Positions 16,581 through 24,190 are shown, counted from the first letter of the stretch. The stretch is 24,360 nucleotides of DNA from an uncultured Collinsella sp. (GCA_900765115.1 CAAFQK010000049.1:1-24360); one strand, 5' to 3'. Program-made: numbers and translations. Notes: generated from the sequence alone by a model not told the origin.

Positions 16581-17987
16581 ATGCGCCAAAACGGATCCAA
16601 TTTAAACGGGCGCTTCGGTGCGCGTCCGACGGCGCGCCGCGACCTGGGGCAGCTGCCCAGCGGCCAGCGCAAACGCCACCGCAAGCCCGGCGCGATATAC
16701 CTCAACCATAGCCGCGGTTTTAGCGACCGCAGTGCGCGCATTGGCAACGGGCGCTCGCCCCGCCGTCCATCTCGCCTGCCCTATGCGCTCATCGCCGTGG
16801 GCTGCGCGCTCGTGTTGTTTATCGCAGCCGTCGTGGGCTACGTCAACCGCAGCGTGGACGTGGAGCTCAACGGGCAAAAGACCGCGGTGCGCGTGGGCTC
16901 TACGCTGCAGAATCTTATCGACGACCAGGAGTTGACCGACACCTACGACGCCGGCGACCTGCTGGCCGTCGACGACAGCGTGCTCAAGCGCCACGGGGGC
17001 GAAAAGCTGTCGGTGAAGGTTGACGGCAAGCGTGTGAAGCAGGGCAAATGGGACAGCCGCGAGCTTACCGGCGGCGAGAAGGTGACGGTCAAAGACGGCC
17101 GCAACATCTACGAAAAGCACGAGGTGCAGGCCACGACCATCGAGCCCAAGCTCAAGGTCGAGGGTACGGGTGCCATCGAGTATGTGCAGACATGGGGCGT
17201 CCAAGGTCGCTCCGAGGTGTGGGCCGGCGAGCAATCGGGCAAGACGCAGGACCGCGGCGAGGTTGTGCCCGCCACCGATTGCGTGGTTGCCTGCGCCAGC
17301 GTGGCGCCAAAGGGCAACGAGAAGGTCGTCGCCCTGACGTTTGATGAAGGGCCGAGCGGTGCCACCAAGCAGATCTTGCAGGTGCTCAAGGAGAAGGGTG
17401 TGAGCGCCACATTCTTCCTTTCGGGCGATGCGGCCGAGGCCTCGCCTGCCACGGCCAAGGCGATTGTCGACGCCGGGTGCGAGGTCGGTTCCAATAGCTA
17501 TAGCGACGATTCGCTCAAGGGCGAGGATCGCGAGGCGGTGCGCAAGCAGATTTCGAAGGGAACCGACGCCATCAAGTCGGCAACTGGCGTCAAGACGATG
17601 CTGTTGCGCGCCCCCTACGCCGCTTTTGATGAGCAAAATTGGATTGACTCGATGGACCTGGTGTCTGCCGTGGTCTCGTGGAATATTGACTCGGGCGACT
17701 GGTTGCTCAATGGTGCCGACGAGCAGGTCTCGACGGTGCTCGATTCGGTGACGCCGGGCAATATCGTGCTGCTCACCGATAGCGACGAGTGCGCCGAGCA
17801 GACGCTCGAGGCGCTGCCGCAGATTATCGACGGCCTCGTTGCGGACGGCTACAAGATCGTGACGCTGAGCGACCTGGTCAAGACGGACACGTCGCTCAGC
17901 AAAAAGCTCACGTCACTGACGAAGGTCACCATGCCCAAGGACGCCGTGTTCCCCCAACTTGCCGAGGACAACGACACCACAGAGTAG
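16581..17987 (+). CDS. NodB-fold (polysaccharide deacetylase-like) membrane protein, degenerate motifs
   Basis: This is a 468-residue protein. A basic N terminus (1-66) precedes one membrane helix (about 68-88), putting the rest outside. Residues about 91-180 resemble DUF348-like beta domains (R-S-V-D-V-E-L-N-G). The NodB fold spans about 246-435. Its five motifs are recognisable but altered: TFDEGP (253-258) where TFDDGP is usual, N305 and D309 where the two metal histidines of H-S/T-x-x-H should stand, intact RAPY (343-346) and DSGDW (370-374), and LLTD (397-400) where LLHD is usual. Loss of both metal histidines and of the catalytic histidine suggests an inactive enzyme used for binding cell wall, or an unusual metal site. 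GGGAGGG precedes the ATG. The stop codon abuts a repeat. Confidence 0.85.
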   Translation: MRQNGSNLNGRFGARPTARRDLGQLPSGQRKRHRKPGAIYLNHSRGFSDRSARIGNGRSPRRPSRLPYALIAVGCALVLFIAAVVGYVNRSVDVELNGQKTAVRVGSTLQNLIDDQELTDTYDAGDLLAVDDSVLKRHGGEKLSVKVDGKRVKQGKWDSRELTGGEKVTVKDGRNIYEKHEVQATTIEPKLKVEGTGAIEYVQTWGVQGRSEVWAGEQSGKTQDRGEVVPATDCVVACASVAPKGNEKVVALTFDEGPSGATKQILQVLKEKGVSATFFLSGDAAEASPATAKAIVDAGCEVGSNSYSDDSLKGEDREAVRKQISKGTDAIKSATGVKTMLLRAPYAAFDEQNWIDSMDLVSAVVSWNIDSGDWLLNGADEQVSTVLDSVTPGNIVLLTDSDECAEQTLEALPQIIDGLVADGYKIVTLSDLVKTDTSLSKKLTSLTKVTMPKDAVFPQLAEDNDTTE

Positions 17988-18024
17988 TTATTGGGTAGTC
18001 ATTTAAGAACGTCCCCAATGACTA
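17985..18024. repeat. Solo REP-like unit
   Basis: An inverted 29-base unit (17996-18024) has the TAGTCATT...AATGACTA arms and GTCCCC core found in both larger clusters. It is preceded by a partial direct unit, TAGTTATTGGG, that starts on the TAG stop codon of the preceding gene. No further copies follow. Positions 18025-18098 between it and the promoter contain nothing I can identify. Confidence 0.7.
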
Positions 18025-18098
18025 TGTCACGGATGCGTCAGCGTTTGGTATGCCTGCAATGTGCAGCGCATAAATTCGATGCCGCAGGGCGATGCTGA

Positions 18099-18107
18099 TG
18101 CTATAGT
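18099..18107 (+). promoter_or_regulatory. Extended -10 promoter of the Mg2+ module
   Basis: TGC followed by TATAGT is an extended -10 element (TG-N-TATAAT type), which can function without a strong -35; none is seen at the usual distance. Transcription would start near 18113-18115, about ten bases before the folded leader and about 205 bases before the GTG start at 18319. Confidence 0.5.
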
Positions 18108-18112
18108 TACTG

Positions 18113-18318
18113 CGGTTAATGAGGGTCAAGAGAAAGGTTACAGGTGAAATCCAAACCTCGACCATACAGTCGATGACCCCATGCAGGTGCTTTCTGCGCA
18201 TGCACGGGGTGTAAGCGTCGAGCGGCGTGCCGCCCGCGCATGCGTATACATATCTAAAAGTCCGCGGATTGCGTGCCCGCATGCTCGCGGTCCGAAGGAA
18301 TAATGATGGGGAGCACCA
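18113..18318 (+). ncRNA. Candidate riboswitch-like leader of the mgtE-like gene
   Basis: The leader can fold as a three-way junction. P1 pairs 18123-18128 (GGGTCA) with 18174-18179 (TGACCC), P2 pairs 18135-18139 (AGGTT) with 18154-18158 (AACCT), and P3 pairs 18159-18162 (CGAC) with 18169-18172 (GTCG). The 3' strand of P1 has two other perfect partners. ACCCC (18176-18180) pairs with GGGGT (18206-18210) over an inner AUGCAG/CUGC hairpin. CCCCAT (18177-18182) pairs with ATGGGG (18306-18311), which overlaps the ribosome binding site GGGGAG. Such mutually exclusive pairings are the logic of a translational riboswitch. I do not recognise the M-box consensus. No U tract follows the hairpins. Another stem, CCGCG/CGCGG, lies at 18262-18290. 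Confidence 0.45.
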
Positions 18319-20163
18319 GTGAATTATCTGAGTGAGATGCTCAAATTGCCGGTCTTGGACGTCGATGGCGAAAAGCTCGGCGTGGTGAACGATTTTGGTA
18401 TTGCTACCGGCGAAGTTTTTCCGCACGTGACGTCGCTCGCGTTCCGCGGACCCGGCAAGACGCCGTTTATGATCAGCTGGCGCAAATGGGTCGACCGTAT
18501 CGACGAGACGGGTGTACACCTTAAGACGTCGGCCACCGAAATCCGTTTTTCGTACCTGCAGCCAACCGAACTCTTGCTTGCCCGCGACGTGCTCAACAAG
18601 CAGATCGTCGACACGCAGGGCATGAAAGTCGTGCGCGTAAACGACATCAAGTTTTCCATGTCGGGCGAAAATCAGCTGCGCCTGCTGGGCGCCGAAGTGG
18701 GCGCCCGCGGTCTGCTACGCGCGATCAGCCCCGCACTCGAGCATATCGTCGAAGGCTTTATGAAGCACCTGGGCAAGCCGCTCAGTGAGGACATCATCGC
18801 TTGGTCCTACATGGACCTGCTCGACCGCTCGACCAAGAACATTCAACTCTCGGTGTCGCACAAGACGCTCGGCGAGCTGCACCCTGCCGACATCGCCGAC
18901 ATTATCGAGCAGCTCGACCCGCGCCTACGTGCGCAGGTGTTTGCGCAGCTCGATACTGCCCAGGCCGCCGAGGCCATCTCGGAGTTCGATGATGACGAGC
19001 TTATGACCGAGATGCTCGAGGGCCTGTCCGACACGGACGCATCGTCGATGCTGGCCATGATGGACCCGGACGATGCAGCCGACCTGATCGACGAGCTCGA
19101 TTACGAGAAGGCCGAGAAGCTTCTGCGCCTGATGGGCGTCAAGGAGGAGAAGGCGATTCGTAACCTGCTGGGGTATGAGGACAACACCGCCGGCCGCATC
19201 ATGACCTCGGAGTTTGTCTCCCTGCCCGCCACGGCGACGGTCGGTGACGCCATCGAGGCGATTCGCGAGCTCGACGAGGACTTCGAGAGCGTTTACTACG
19301 TCTATACCGAGGATCCGAGCGGCATGCTGACCGGCGTGCTTTCGCTGCGCACGCTGATCGTAGCCGACCGCGATGCCACGCTGGGTCAGCTGGCCTATCG
19401 CGACCTGGTCTATGTGTCGCCCGACGAGGACCAGGAAGACGTAACGGACGAGATGACCAAGTACGACCTGGTTGCCATCCCTGTCTGCGACGAGAACCGT
19501 CATATCCTGGGTATCGTAACCTTCGACGACGCCATGGACGTTATCGCTGAGGAGCATCAGGAGGACCTGCAGATCGCCGGTGTCGGCTCGGGCGATAGCG
19601 CGTCGGACGACTCGACGAACGTGCTCAGCTGGTTCGTGCATCGCCAGTACTGGGTTGTTGTATGGGGCATTGCGTCGTGCATCATGGCGACCGTGCTGGG
19701 AACGGCGCTCGGCTCCGCGCATCTGGTGGTGTTCCCCATGTGCGCCATGCCGCTCGTGCTGCTGGCGGCCTCTCGCATGGTGTCGTTCGTCAAGAACTAC
19801 TTCCTGGAGTATGACGGTCACGACGACGAGCCCAAGCCGTATCTGGGGTTCTTCTTCCAGAGTACGGGCATGGGCCTGATTCTGTCATTCGTGACCTACC
19901 TGTGCGCTCAGCTGGTGCGCACCGCCGCGTTCCCCGATGCGCCCATGTTTGAGGAGCAACTCTTTACCGGGTGCTTTAATATCGCTGCCATCATTTGCCT
20001 GGTTGGCAACATGAGTGCCGTGATTTACCTGATGGTGCTGTTCTGGCGTGACGAGCATGACCTCAACACGTCGGGCACCGCCATGAACGTTATTGCCGTC
20101 ATGATCTCGTGCGTAGCGTACTGCGCCGCTGCGGTGCTGCTCACCATGTCGGTCATGGGTTAG
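18319..20163 (+). CDS. PRC-MgtE_N-CBS protein with atypical membrane domain
   Basis: This is a 614-residue protein that starts with GTG, five bases after GGGGAG. Residues 1-165 form two PRC-like beta domains. An MgtE_N-type helical domain (about 180-290) contains the LHPADIADIIEQLDP and DDAADLIDELD repeats, and a CBS pair covers about 292-415. These are the Mg2+-sensing parts of MgtE channels. Five hydrophobic helices follow (about 443-462, 467-490, 509-533, 549-576, 588-612), the right number for MgtE, but the conserved glycine/asparagine-rich pore segment (GGNAGTQ type) is missing. It may be a Mg2+ sensor or regulatory subunit for the NRAMP-type transporter eight bases downstream, or a divergent channel. 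Canonical MgtE lacks the PRC part. The leader upstream suggests control by Mg2+ or another ligand. Confidence 0.85.
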   Translation: MNYLSEMLKLPVLDVDGEKLGVVNDFGIATGEVFPHVTSLAFRGPGKTPFMISWRKWVDRIDETGVHLKTSATEIRFSYLQPTELLLARDVLNKQIVDTQGMKVVRVNDIKFSMSGENQLRLLGAEVGARGLLRAISPALEHIVEGFMKHLGKPLSEDIIAWSYMDLLDRSTKNIQLSVSHKTLGELHPADIADIIEQLDPRLRAQVFAQLDTAQAAEAISEFDDDELMTEMLEGLSDTDASSMLAMMDPDDAADLIDELDYEKAEKLLRLMGVKEEKAIRNLLGYEDNTAGRIMTSEFVSLPATATVGDAIEAIRELDEDFESVYYVYTEDPSGMLTGVLSLRTLIVADRDATLGQLAYRDLVYVSPDEDQEDVTDEMTKYDLVAIPVCDENRHILGIVTFDDAMDVIAEEHQEDLQIAGVGSGDSASDDSTNVLSWFVHRQYWVVVWGIASCIMATVLGTALGSAHLVVFPMCAMPLVLLAASRMVSFVKNYFLEYDGHDDEPKPYLGFFFQSTGMGLILSFVTYLCAQLVRTAAFPDAPMFEEQLFTGCFNIAAIICLVGNMSAVIYLMVLFWRDEHDLNTSGTAMNVIAVMISCVAYCAAAVLLTMSVMG

Positions 20164-20171
20164 GTGGTCGC

Positions 20172-21434
20172 GTGCAAAATACCAAGCAAAAGTCGGGCAT
20201 CAAGCAAAAGTTGACCATCGCGGCCATCTTTGGCGCTATGGGCCCTGGTCTGCTGGCGGCGCTTTCGGGCAATGACGCCGGCGGCATCGCCACGTATTCC
20301 AGCGCGGGCGCCAGCTATGGTTACAAGATGCTGTGGATGCTTCCTGTCATGACCGTGCTGCTCATCGTGACGCAGGAGACCGCGGCGCGTTGCGGTTGTG
20401 TCACGGGTAAGGGCCTGGCTTCGCTCATCCGCGAGCGCTTTGGCGTGCGCAAGAGCGTGCTCGCCATGGCGGCGCTGCTGATTGCAAACACGGCTGTGAC
20501 CATCTCGGAGTTCGCGGGTATCGCGAGTGGCCTTGCTCTCTTTGGCGTGCCGGCGAGCATCTCGGTGCCGTTGGTGGCGCTGCTGGTGTGGATGCTTACC
20601 ATGTCGGGTAGTTTCCAGCGCATCGAGAAGATTCTGCTGCTGGTGAGCTGCGTGTTCGTGACCTATATTGTCGCCGCGTTTATGGCTGGCCCCAACTGGG
20701 GTGAGGTCGCGGTCGACCTGGTCGTGCCTAACATTCAAAATGACCCCAGCTACGTGTCGCTCGTGGTCGCGACGATCGGTACCACCATCGCGCCGTGGAT
20801 GATTTTCTTGGCGCAGAACAACGTGGTCGATAAGAACGCGGGCGAGGACGATATCGTGCTGCAGCGCATCGATACCGTGAGCGGCTCGCTTGCCGCCGAT
20901 GTCATTGCCGGCTTTATTATCATCACGACCGGTACGGTGTTGTTCCCGGCGGGTATTCAGATCAGCGATGCTGCCGATGCTGCCCGCGCGCTGGAGCCTA
21001 TTGCGGGTCAGTGGTCCACGGTACTGTTTGCCTCGGGCCTGGTCGCGGCGAGCTTCTTGGCCGCCTGCGTGCTGCCGGGCGTTACGTCGAGCGCTATCTG
21101 CGAGGCATTTGGCTGGGAGCGCGGTGCCGACCGCAGCTGGGACGAGGCCCCGGTCTATCGCGGCATCATTACGGCCATCATCGGTATCTCTGCCGTGCTG
21201 GTGCTTATGCCCGGCGTCGATCTGTTCCAGATTATGATGACCTCGCAGGTCATCAATGGCGTGCTGCTGCCCGTGGTTCTGGTGTTCCAGGTGGTTATCG
21301 CCGCTGACCGTCACATTATGGGTGCCAACCGCAACGGCCGCGTGTGGAACGTGCTCACTTGGGCGACTATCGCCGTGATTACGGTGCTGACGGTCGTCAT
21401 GTTTGTGCTGCAAGCGATGGGCTACAGCGCTTAA
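20172..21434 (+). CDS. NRAMP-related divalent metal (probable Mg2+) transporter
   Basis: This is a 420-residue membrane transporter of the NRAMP/SLC11 fold with about eleven helices. The TM1 break, normally DPGN, reads DAGG (35-38, within LSGNDAGGIATYSSAGASYGY, of which the family context G-P-G-L-L-A-A precedes). The TM6 break, normally MPH, reads APW (207-209, in GTTIAPWMIFLAQ). Loss of the soft methionine ligand and of the TM1 asparagine is the pattern of NRAMP-related Mg2+ transporters, whose structurally studied member comes from Eggerthella lenta. Mg2+ uptake, possibly also Mn2+, is therefore likely. The GTG at 20172 is chosen because AGGTGG precedes it by four bases; upstream in-frame codons lie inside the previous gene. 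Cotranscribed with the MgtE-like gene and closed by the terminator at 21454-21488. Confidence 0.85.
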   Translation: MQNTKQKSGIKQKLTIAAIFGAMGPGLLAALSGNDAGGIATYSSAGASYGYKMLWMLPVMTVLLIVTQETAARCGCVTGKGLASLIRERFGVRKSVLAMAALLIANTAVTISEFAGIASGLALFGVPASISVPLVALLVWMLTMSGSFQRIEKILLLVSCVFVTYIVAAFMAGPNWGEVAVDLVVPNIQNDPSYVSLVVATIGTTIAPWMIFLAQNNVVDKNAGEDDIVLQRIDTVSGSLAADVIAGFIIITTGTVLFPAGIQISDAADAARALEPIAGQWSTVLFASGLVAASFLAACVLPGVTSSAICEAFGWERGADRSWDEAPVYRGIITAIIGISAVLVLMPGVDLFQIMMTSQVINGVLLPVVLVFQVVIAADRHIMGANRNGRVWNVLTWATIAVITVLTVVMFVLQAMGYSA

Positions 21435-21453
21435 CGCCTCTTTTGGACTCCAA

Positions 21454-21488
21454 ACAGGCCGCTGCCATGGGTTGCGGCCTGTATTTTG
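21454..21488 (+). terminator. Rho-independent terminator of the Mg2+ module
   Basis: ACAGGCCGC (21454-21462) pairs perfectly with GCGGCCTGT (21474-21482) around an 11-base loop, followed by ATTTTG. It lies 20 bases after the NRAMP-related gene and ends its operon. Confidence 0.88.
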
Positions 21489-21516
21489 CCTGTTAAAGGG
21501 GGTTAGTAATATGTGA

Positions 21517-21746
21517 GTGGACAAATAATGCCAAATATGAGTACTGTTGTCAGGCCAATAGCATTTACGACCAAGAAAATAATGAACATAGTTAAGAATC
21601 TGTTTATTAAAAGCGGGTCTCCAAGTCCTAAGCCGGCCATTCTGGTCAACTGGAAGGCTCGCGCGCTACCGCATGAGCGCCATTTTGGGTGGTTTTGCCT
21701 GCTACTAAAACGGTAACAGTACTCATATTTGCCACTTTTTGTCCAC
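21517..21746. mobile_element. 230-bp element with 32-bp terminal inverted repeats
   Basis: Positions 21517-21548 and 21715-21746 are inverted repeats matching at 29 of 32 bases. They begin GTGGACAAA and end GAGTACTGTT on the inner side. The element is clearly richer in A+T than its surroundings, especially at the ends and 21555-21615. No transposase is encoded. A minus-strand frame through it (to 21503) encodes a hydrophobic tail, but it has no ribosome binding site and lies largely in the repeat, so I do not call it. The structure fits a non-autonomous MITE-like element. No target-site duplication is evident. The rest of the 21435-21979 interval holds a terminator, repeat remnants and a hairpin. 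Confidence 0.65.
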
Positions 21747-21878
21747 GACCTCTTGGAGTCGGCTCGAAAAGAGTGATTTTGGGTTGTTTGCTGCGGGTGT
21801 GGGCTTAGAAACAACGCTCGGGGTGGCGAGGCGCTCAGAATTCGGTCGCAAGGAGGGCGTTCCTCGGCTGTGCCAGGA

Positions 21879-21914
21879 GTGTCCCTAGGTGCCGGCACAT
21901 AAGGAACGTCCCTA
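21879..21914. repeat. Degenerate REP-like fragment
   Basis: GTCCCTAGGTGCCGGCA (21881-21897) matches 16 of 17 bases of 9534-9550 in cluster 2, and AAGGAACGTCCCTA follows where cluster 2 has a GGGGAC/GTCCCC palindrome. This is a remnant of the same repeat family, placed directly before the strong hairpin at 21915. Confidence 0.55.
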
Positions 21915-21960
21915 ACATCCGGAGGGGGTGCCTGCCGTGGCAGGCACCCCCTCCGGATGT
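21915..21960 (-). terminator. Perfect 22-bp hairpin after the acyltransferase gene
   Basis: 21915-21936 and 21939-21960 are exact reverse complements separated by two bases, so the real loop is four to six bases. The stem is very GC-rich (CCGGAGGGGGTGCCTGCC core). It starts 20 bases past the stop of the minus-strand acyltransferase, where a terminator belongs. No U tract follows on either strand (the minus strand continues TTAGGGACG), so it could instead be an mRNA 3'-end stabiliser or a dispersed palindromic repeat. Confidence 0.55.
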
Positions 21961-21979
21961 GGGAAGTTTGCGTTGCAGG

Positions 21980-24190
21980 TTACTTGTCGGTGCCCAGCTT
22001 GTGCGGCTTGAGAGCGAGCGCATTGACGAGCGCGTCGGTGGCAGACTTGACGGCCGCCGGCTGCGGATCGTTGACGTGATCCTCGGGATGCACGGGCAGG
22101 TCCTTCTTGACTGCATCGTGGATCAAGTTGAGGTACTCAGTCACGCCTGTGGTCGACAGGTGCGTGCCATCGCCATCAAACAGGTCGTTGCGATTGGCAC
22201 TGTATCCGTACCAGTCGATAACGCGCACGTTCTTGTAGCGCGTAGCGGCGTTGGCGATGGCCTGGTTGGTAGAGCCAACCCACGGCTGCGGGCTGCGCGT
22301 GTTCACAAACACCACAATACGCTTATCTCCTGCATCGGCCATGATGGCGTCGATCTGGTCGTCGGTTACCAAGCCATTGGTTCCCAGCGCAAGGACCACG
22401 ATCTTGCCGGCAAGGTTCTGTTGGAGATAGCCCTCAAATGTCGCGCGGCCCGCATCAAACTGGCGGCCCTTTTCGGCATCGATGTGACTGTGGGGGAACA
22501 CGCCGTCAAAGGAATCAACGGCGCGTAGCGACACGGAGTCACCGATCATCAGCAGGTCGTAGGATCCATCGGGGAAGCCATCGTTGTCCTTGTCGGTGTC
22601 GTCGGCTGCCTGTTGGTCCGTGGGCGCAGCGTTTTTAGCTTCCTTGTTGAGGACTTCGGCGCCCTCGCCGCTCAGCGCGGAGGTTTCCGGTACAAAGATC
22701 AAGCCGCCCAGCGCGATGACGAGCACGATGCCGCAAGTGGCGCACACGGGAATATGCGCGCGTACCCAGTTGGCAGGCGTGGTGGTGCCATCGCGGAACT
22801 CGGAGACGGTGCGCCCAAAGGCGCCCTTTCTAAACGGCGTTTCGATAAAGCGATAGGAACATTCGGCGACAGCGACCACCAGCAGTACTTGCAAAATGTA
22901 CTGCCACCAGGGCGTATCGTTGATATTGGCGATCGGATTCATGAGCAGCAACAGCGGATAGTGCCACAGGTAGATGCTGTAGGAGCGCTTGCCAACCCAT
23001 ACGAGCGGCTCGGCGGATAGCGCGCGGGCAACCATTCCCTGGGGTTGCACACAGGCCGCGATGACCATGAGCGTAAGGATGGAGCACAGCAGCGTGCCGC
23101 CACGATACTGGAACGCCGTGTAGCCGTTGGTGAACGCGACCATGGCGGCAAGGCCAACCAGACCCACGACGCCCAGCACATCGATGGATGCGGGCGAGGA
23201 CCAAAAGCGCACGAGCGCGCTCGGCTGGGCCGGGGCGGCTTCGGCTGCGTTGTCGGCCTTCACGTCCTGCTTGTCCTCGGCATTCTTGCCGTGCTTGGCG
23301 ACGAGGCGGTTGAGCCCCAGGCGACGCGCGAGGCGCACGGGCGCTAGGTCGCGATCGGGGATAAAGGCCATCCAGGCACCCAACAGCAGCGAGAACACGC
23401 GGGTGTCGGTGCCGTAGTACACGCGGCTGGGGTCGGCAGCAGGGTTGTAGAGCACCATCATGGCGATGGCGGAAACCGCAGCCAGGCCCAGAACCACGCG
23501 ACGCGTGCTGGGCTTGCTCATATGCATGGATACCATGGCAAGGAGCAGCGGCGGCCAAATCAGGTAGAACTGCTCCTCGATGGCGAGCGACCAAAAGTGC
23601 GTGAGCGGCGAGGGGTCGCCCAAGGCGTTGAAGTACGAGACGTCCTGCGCAATCTGCCACCAGTTGTTGAAGAACAGCAGCGACGGCAGGATGTCGGGAC
23701 GCATCTTGGTGAGCATCACGTGGTTAAAGATCGTGCACAGCGCGCAGGTCACCACCACGACGGTCACTACGGCGGGGAACAGGCGGCGGATGCGGCGAAT
23801 CCAGAAGCTCTTGAGGTCGATGCGTCCGGTCTTGGCGACTTCGTTGAGCAGCAGGCGCGTGATCAGATAGCCCGAAAGCACAAAGAAGATCGTGACGCCG
23901 AGCAAGCCGCCTTGCGCCCATGTGAGGTTGAGGTGGTAGAGCACCACCGCGACAACGGCGAGCGTGCGCAGGCCGTCGAGGGCGGGAATGTAGCGGGATT
24001 TGGGACGAGCGGGCGTCTGGTCTGCGGTGGCGGCGCTGGCATGGTTCGCTTTGTTGGCGGGCGAACGATGGGGGCTCGGGGCGCGTCGCGACTCGCCGGT
24101 GCGGCGCTCGGCGCGCGGGCGTTCGTGCGGCGCCGGCTCGTTGCCCGTACGGCGCGGGTCGCGCGAGCTCGATTGCGGGAATTGTTCCAT
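21980..24190 (-). CDS. OatA-like acyltransferase with SGNH domain
   Basis: This is a 736-residue membrane O-acyltransferase of the OatA design, which transfers acyl groups to extracellular glycans such as peptidoglycan. A basic, Pro/Arg-rich disordered tail (1-66) precedes the acyltransferase-3 domain (about 67-460, ten or more helices). That domain carries the catalytic-region H86 (VVLYHLNL), FFVLSGYLITRLL (102-114) and FWSLAIEEQFYL (199-210). After a final helix (about 482-500), an external SGNH domain (about 544-695) shows GDS with S552, the block III asparagine N605 (ALGTNG), and D674/H677 in DGTHLS. A linker motif DTDKDNDGFPDG (531-542) looks like a calcium-binding loop. The ATG at 24190 follows GGATG at about nine bases. 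The acceptor glycan is unproven; wall or exopolysaccharide are both possible. Confidence 0.9.
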   Translation of the reverse strand: MEQFPQSSSRDPRRTGNEPAPHERPRAERRTGESRRAPSPHRSPANKANHASAATADQTPARPKSRYIPALDGLRTLAVVAVVLYHLNLTWAQGGLLGVTIFFVLSGYLITRLLLNEVAKTGRIDLKSFWIRRIRRLFPAVVTVVVVTCALCTIFNHVMLTKMRPDILPSLLFFNNWWQIAQDVSYFNALGDPSPLTHFWSLAIEEQFYLIWPPLLLAMVSMHMSKPSTRRVVLGLAAVSAIAMMVLYNPAADPSRVYYGTDTRVFSLLLGAWMAFIPDRDLAPVRLARRLGLNRLVAKHGKNAEDKQDVKADNAAEAAPAQPSALVRFWSSPASIDVLGVVGLVGLAAMVAFTNGYTAFQYRGGTLLCSILTLMVIAACVQPQGMVARALSAEPLVWVGKRSYSIYLWHYPLLLLMNPIANINDTPWWQYILQVLLVVAVAECSYRFIETPFRKGAFGRTVSEFRDGTTTPANWVRAHIPVCATCGIVLVIALGGLIFVPETSALSGEGAEVLNKEAKNAAPTDQQAADDTDKDNDGFPDGSYDLLMIGDSVSLRAVDSFDGVFPHSHIDAEKGRQFDAGRATFEGYLQQNLAGKIVVLALGTNGLVTDDQIDAIMADAGDKRIVVFVNTRSPQPWVGSTNQAIANAATRYKNVRVIDWYGYSANRNDLFDGDGTHLSTTGVTEYLNLIHDAVKKDLPVHPEDHVNDPQPAAVKSATDALVNALALKPHKLGTDK

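Noticed and set aside
18113..18318. Cobalamin, c-di-AMP or M-box riboswitch by name
   Set aside because: Short stretches such as GGTGAAATCC and CATACAG recall parts of known riboswitches, but the order and surrounding conserved segments do not match any consensus I can recall, so no family name is given.
20160..21524. 454-residue minus-strand reading frame
   Set aside because: It mirrors the NRAMP-related gene and is His/Arg/Gln-rich without domains; a shadow frame.
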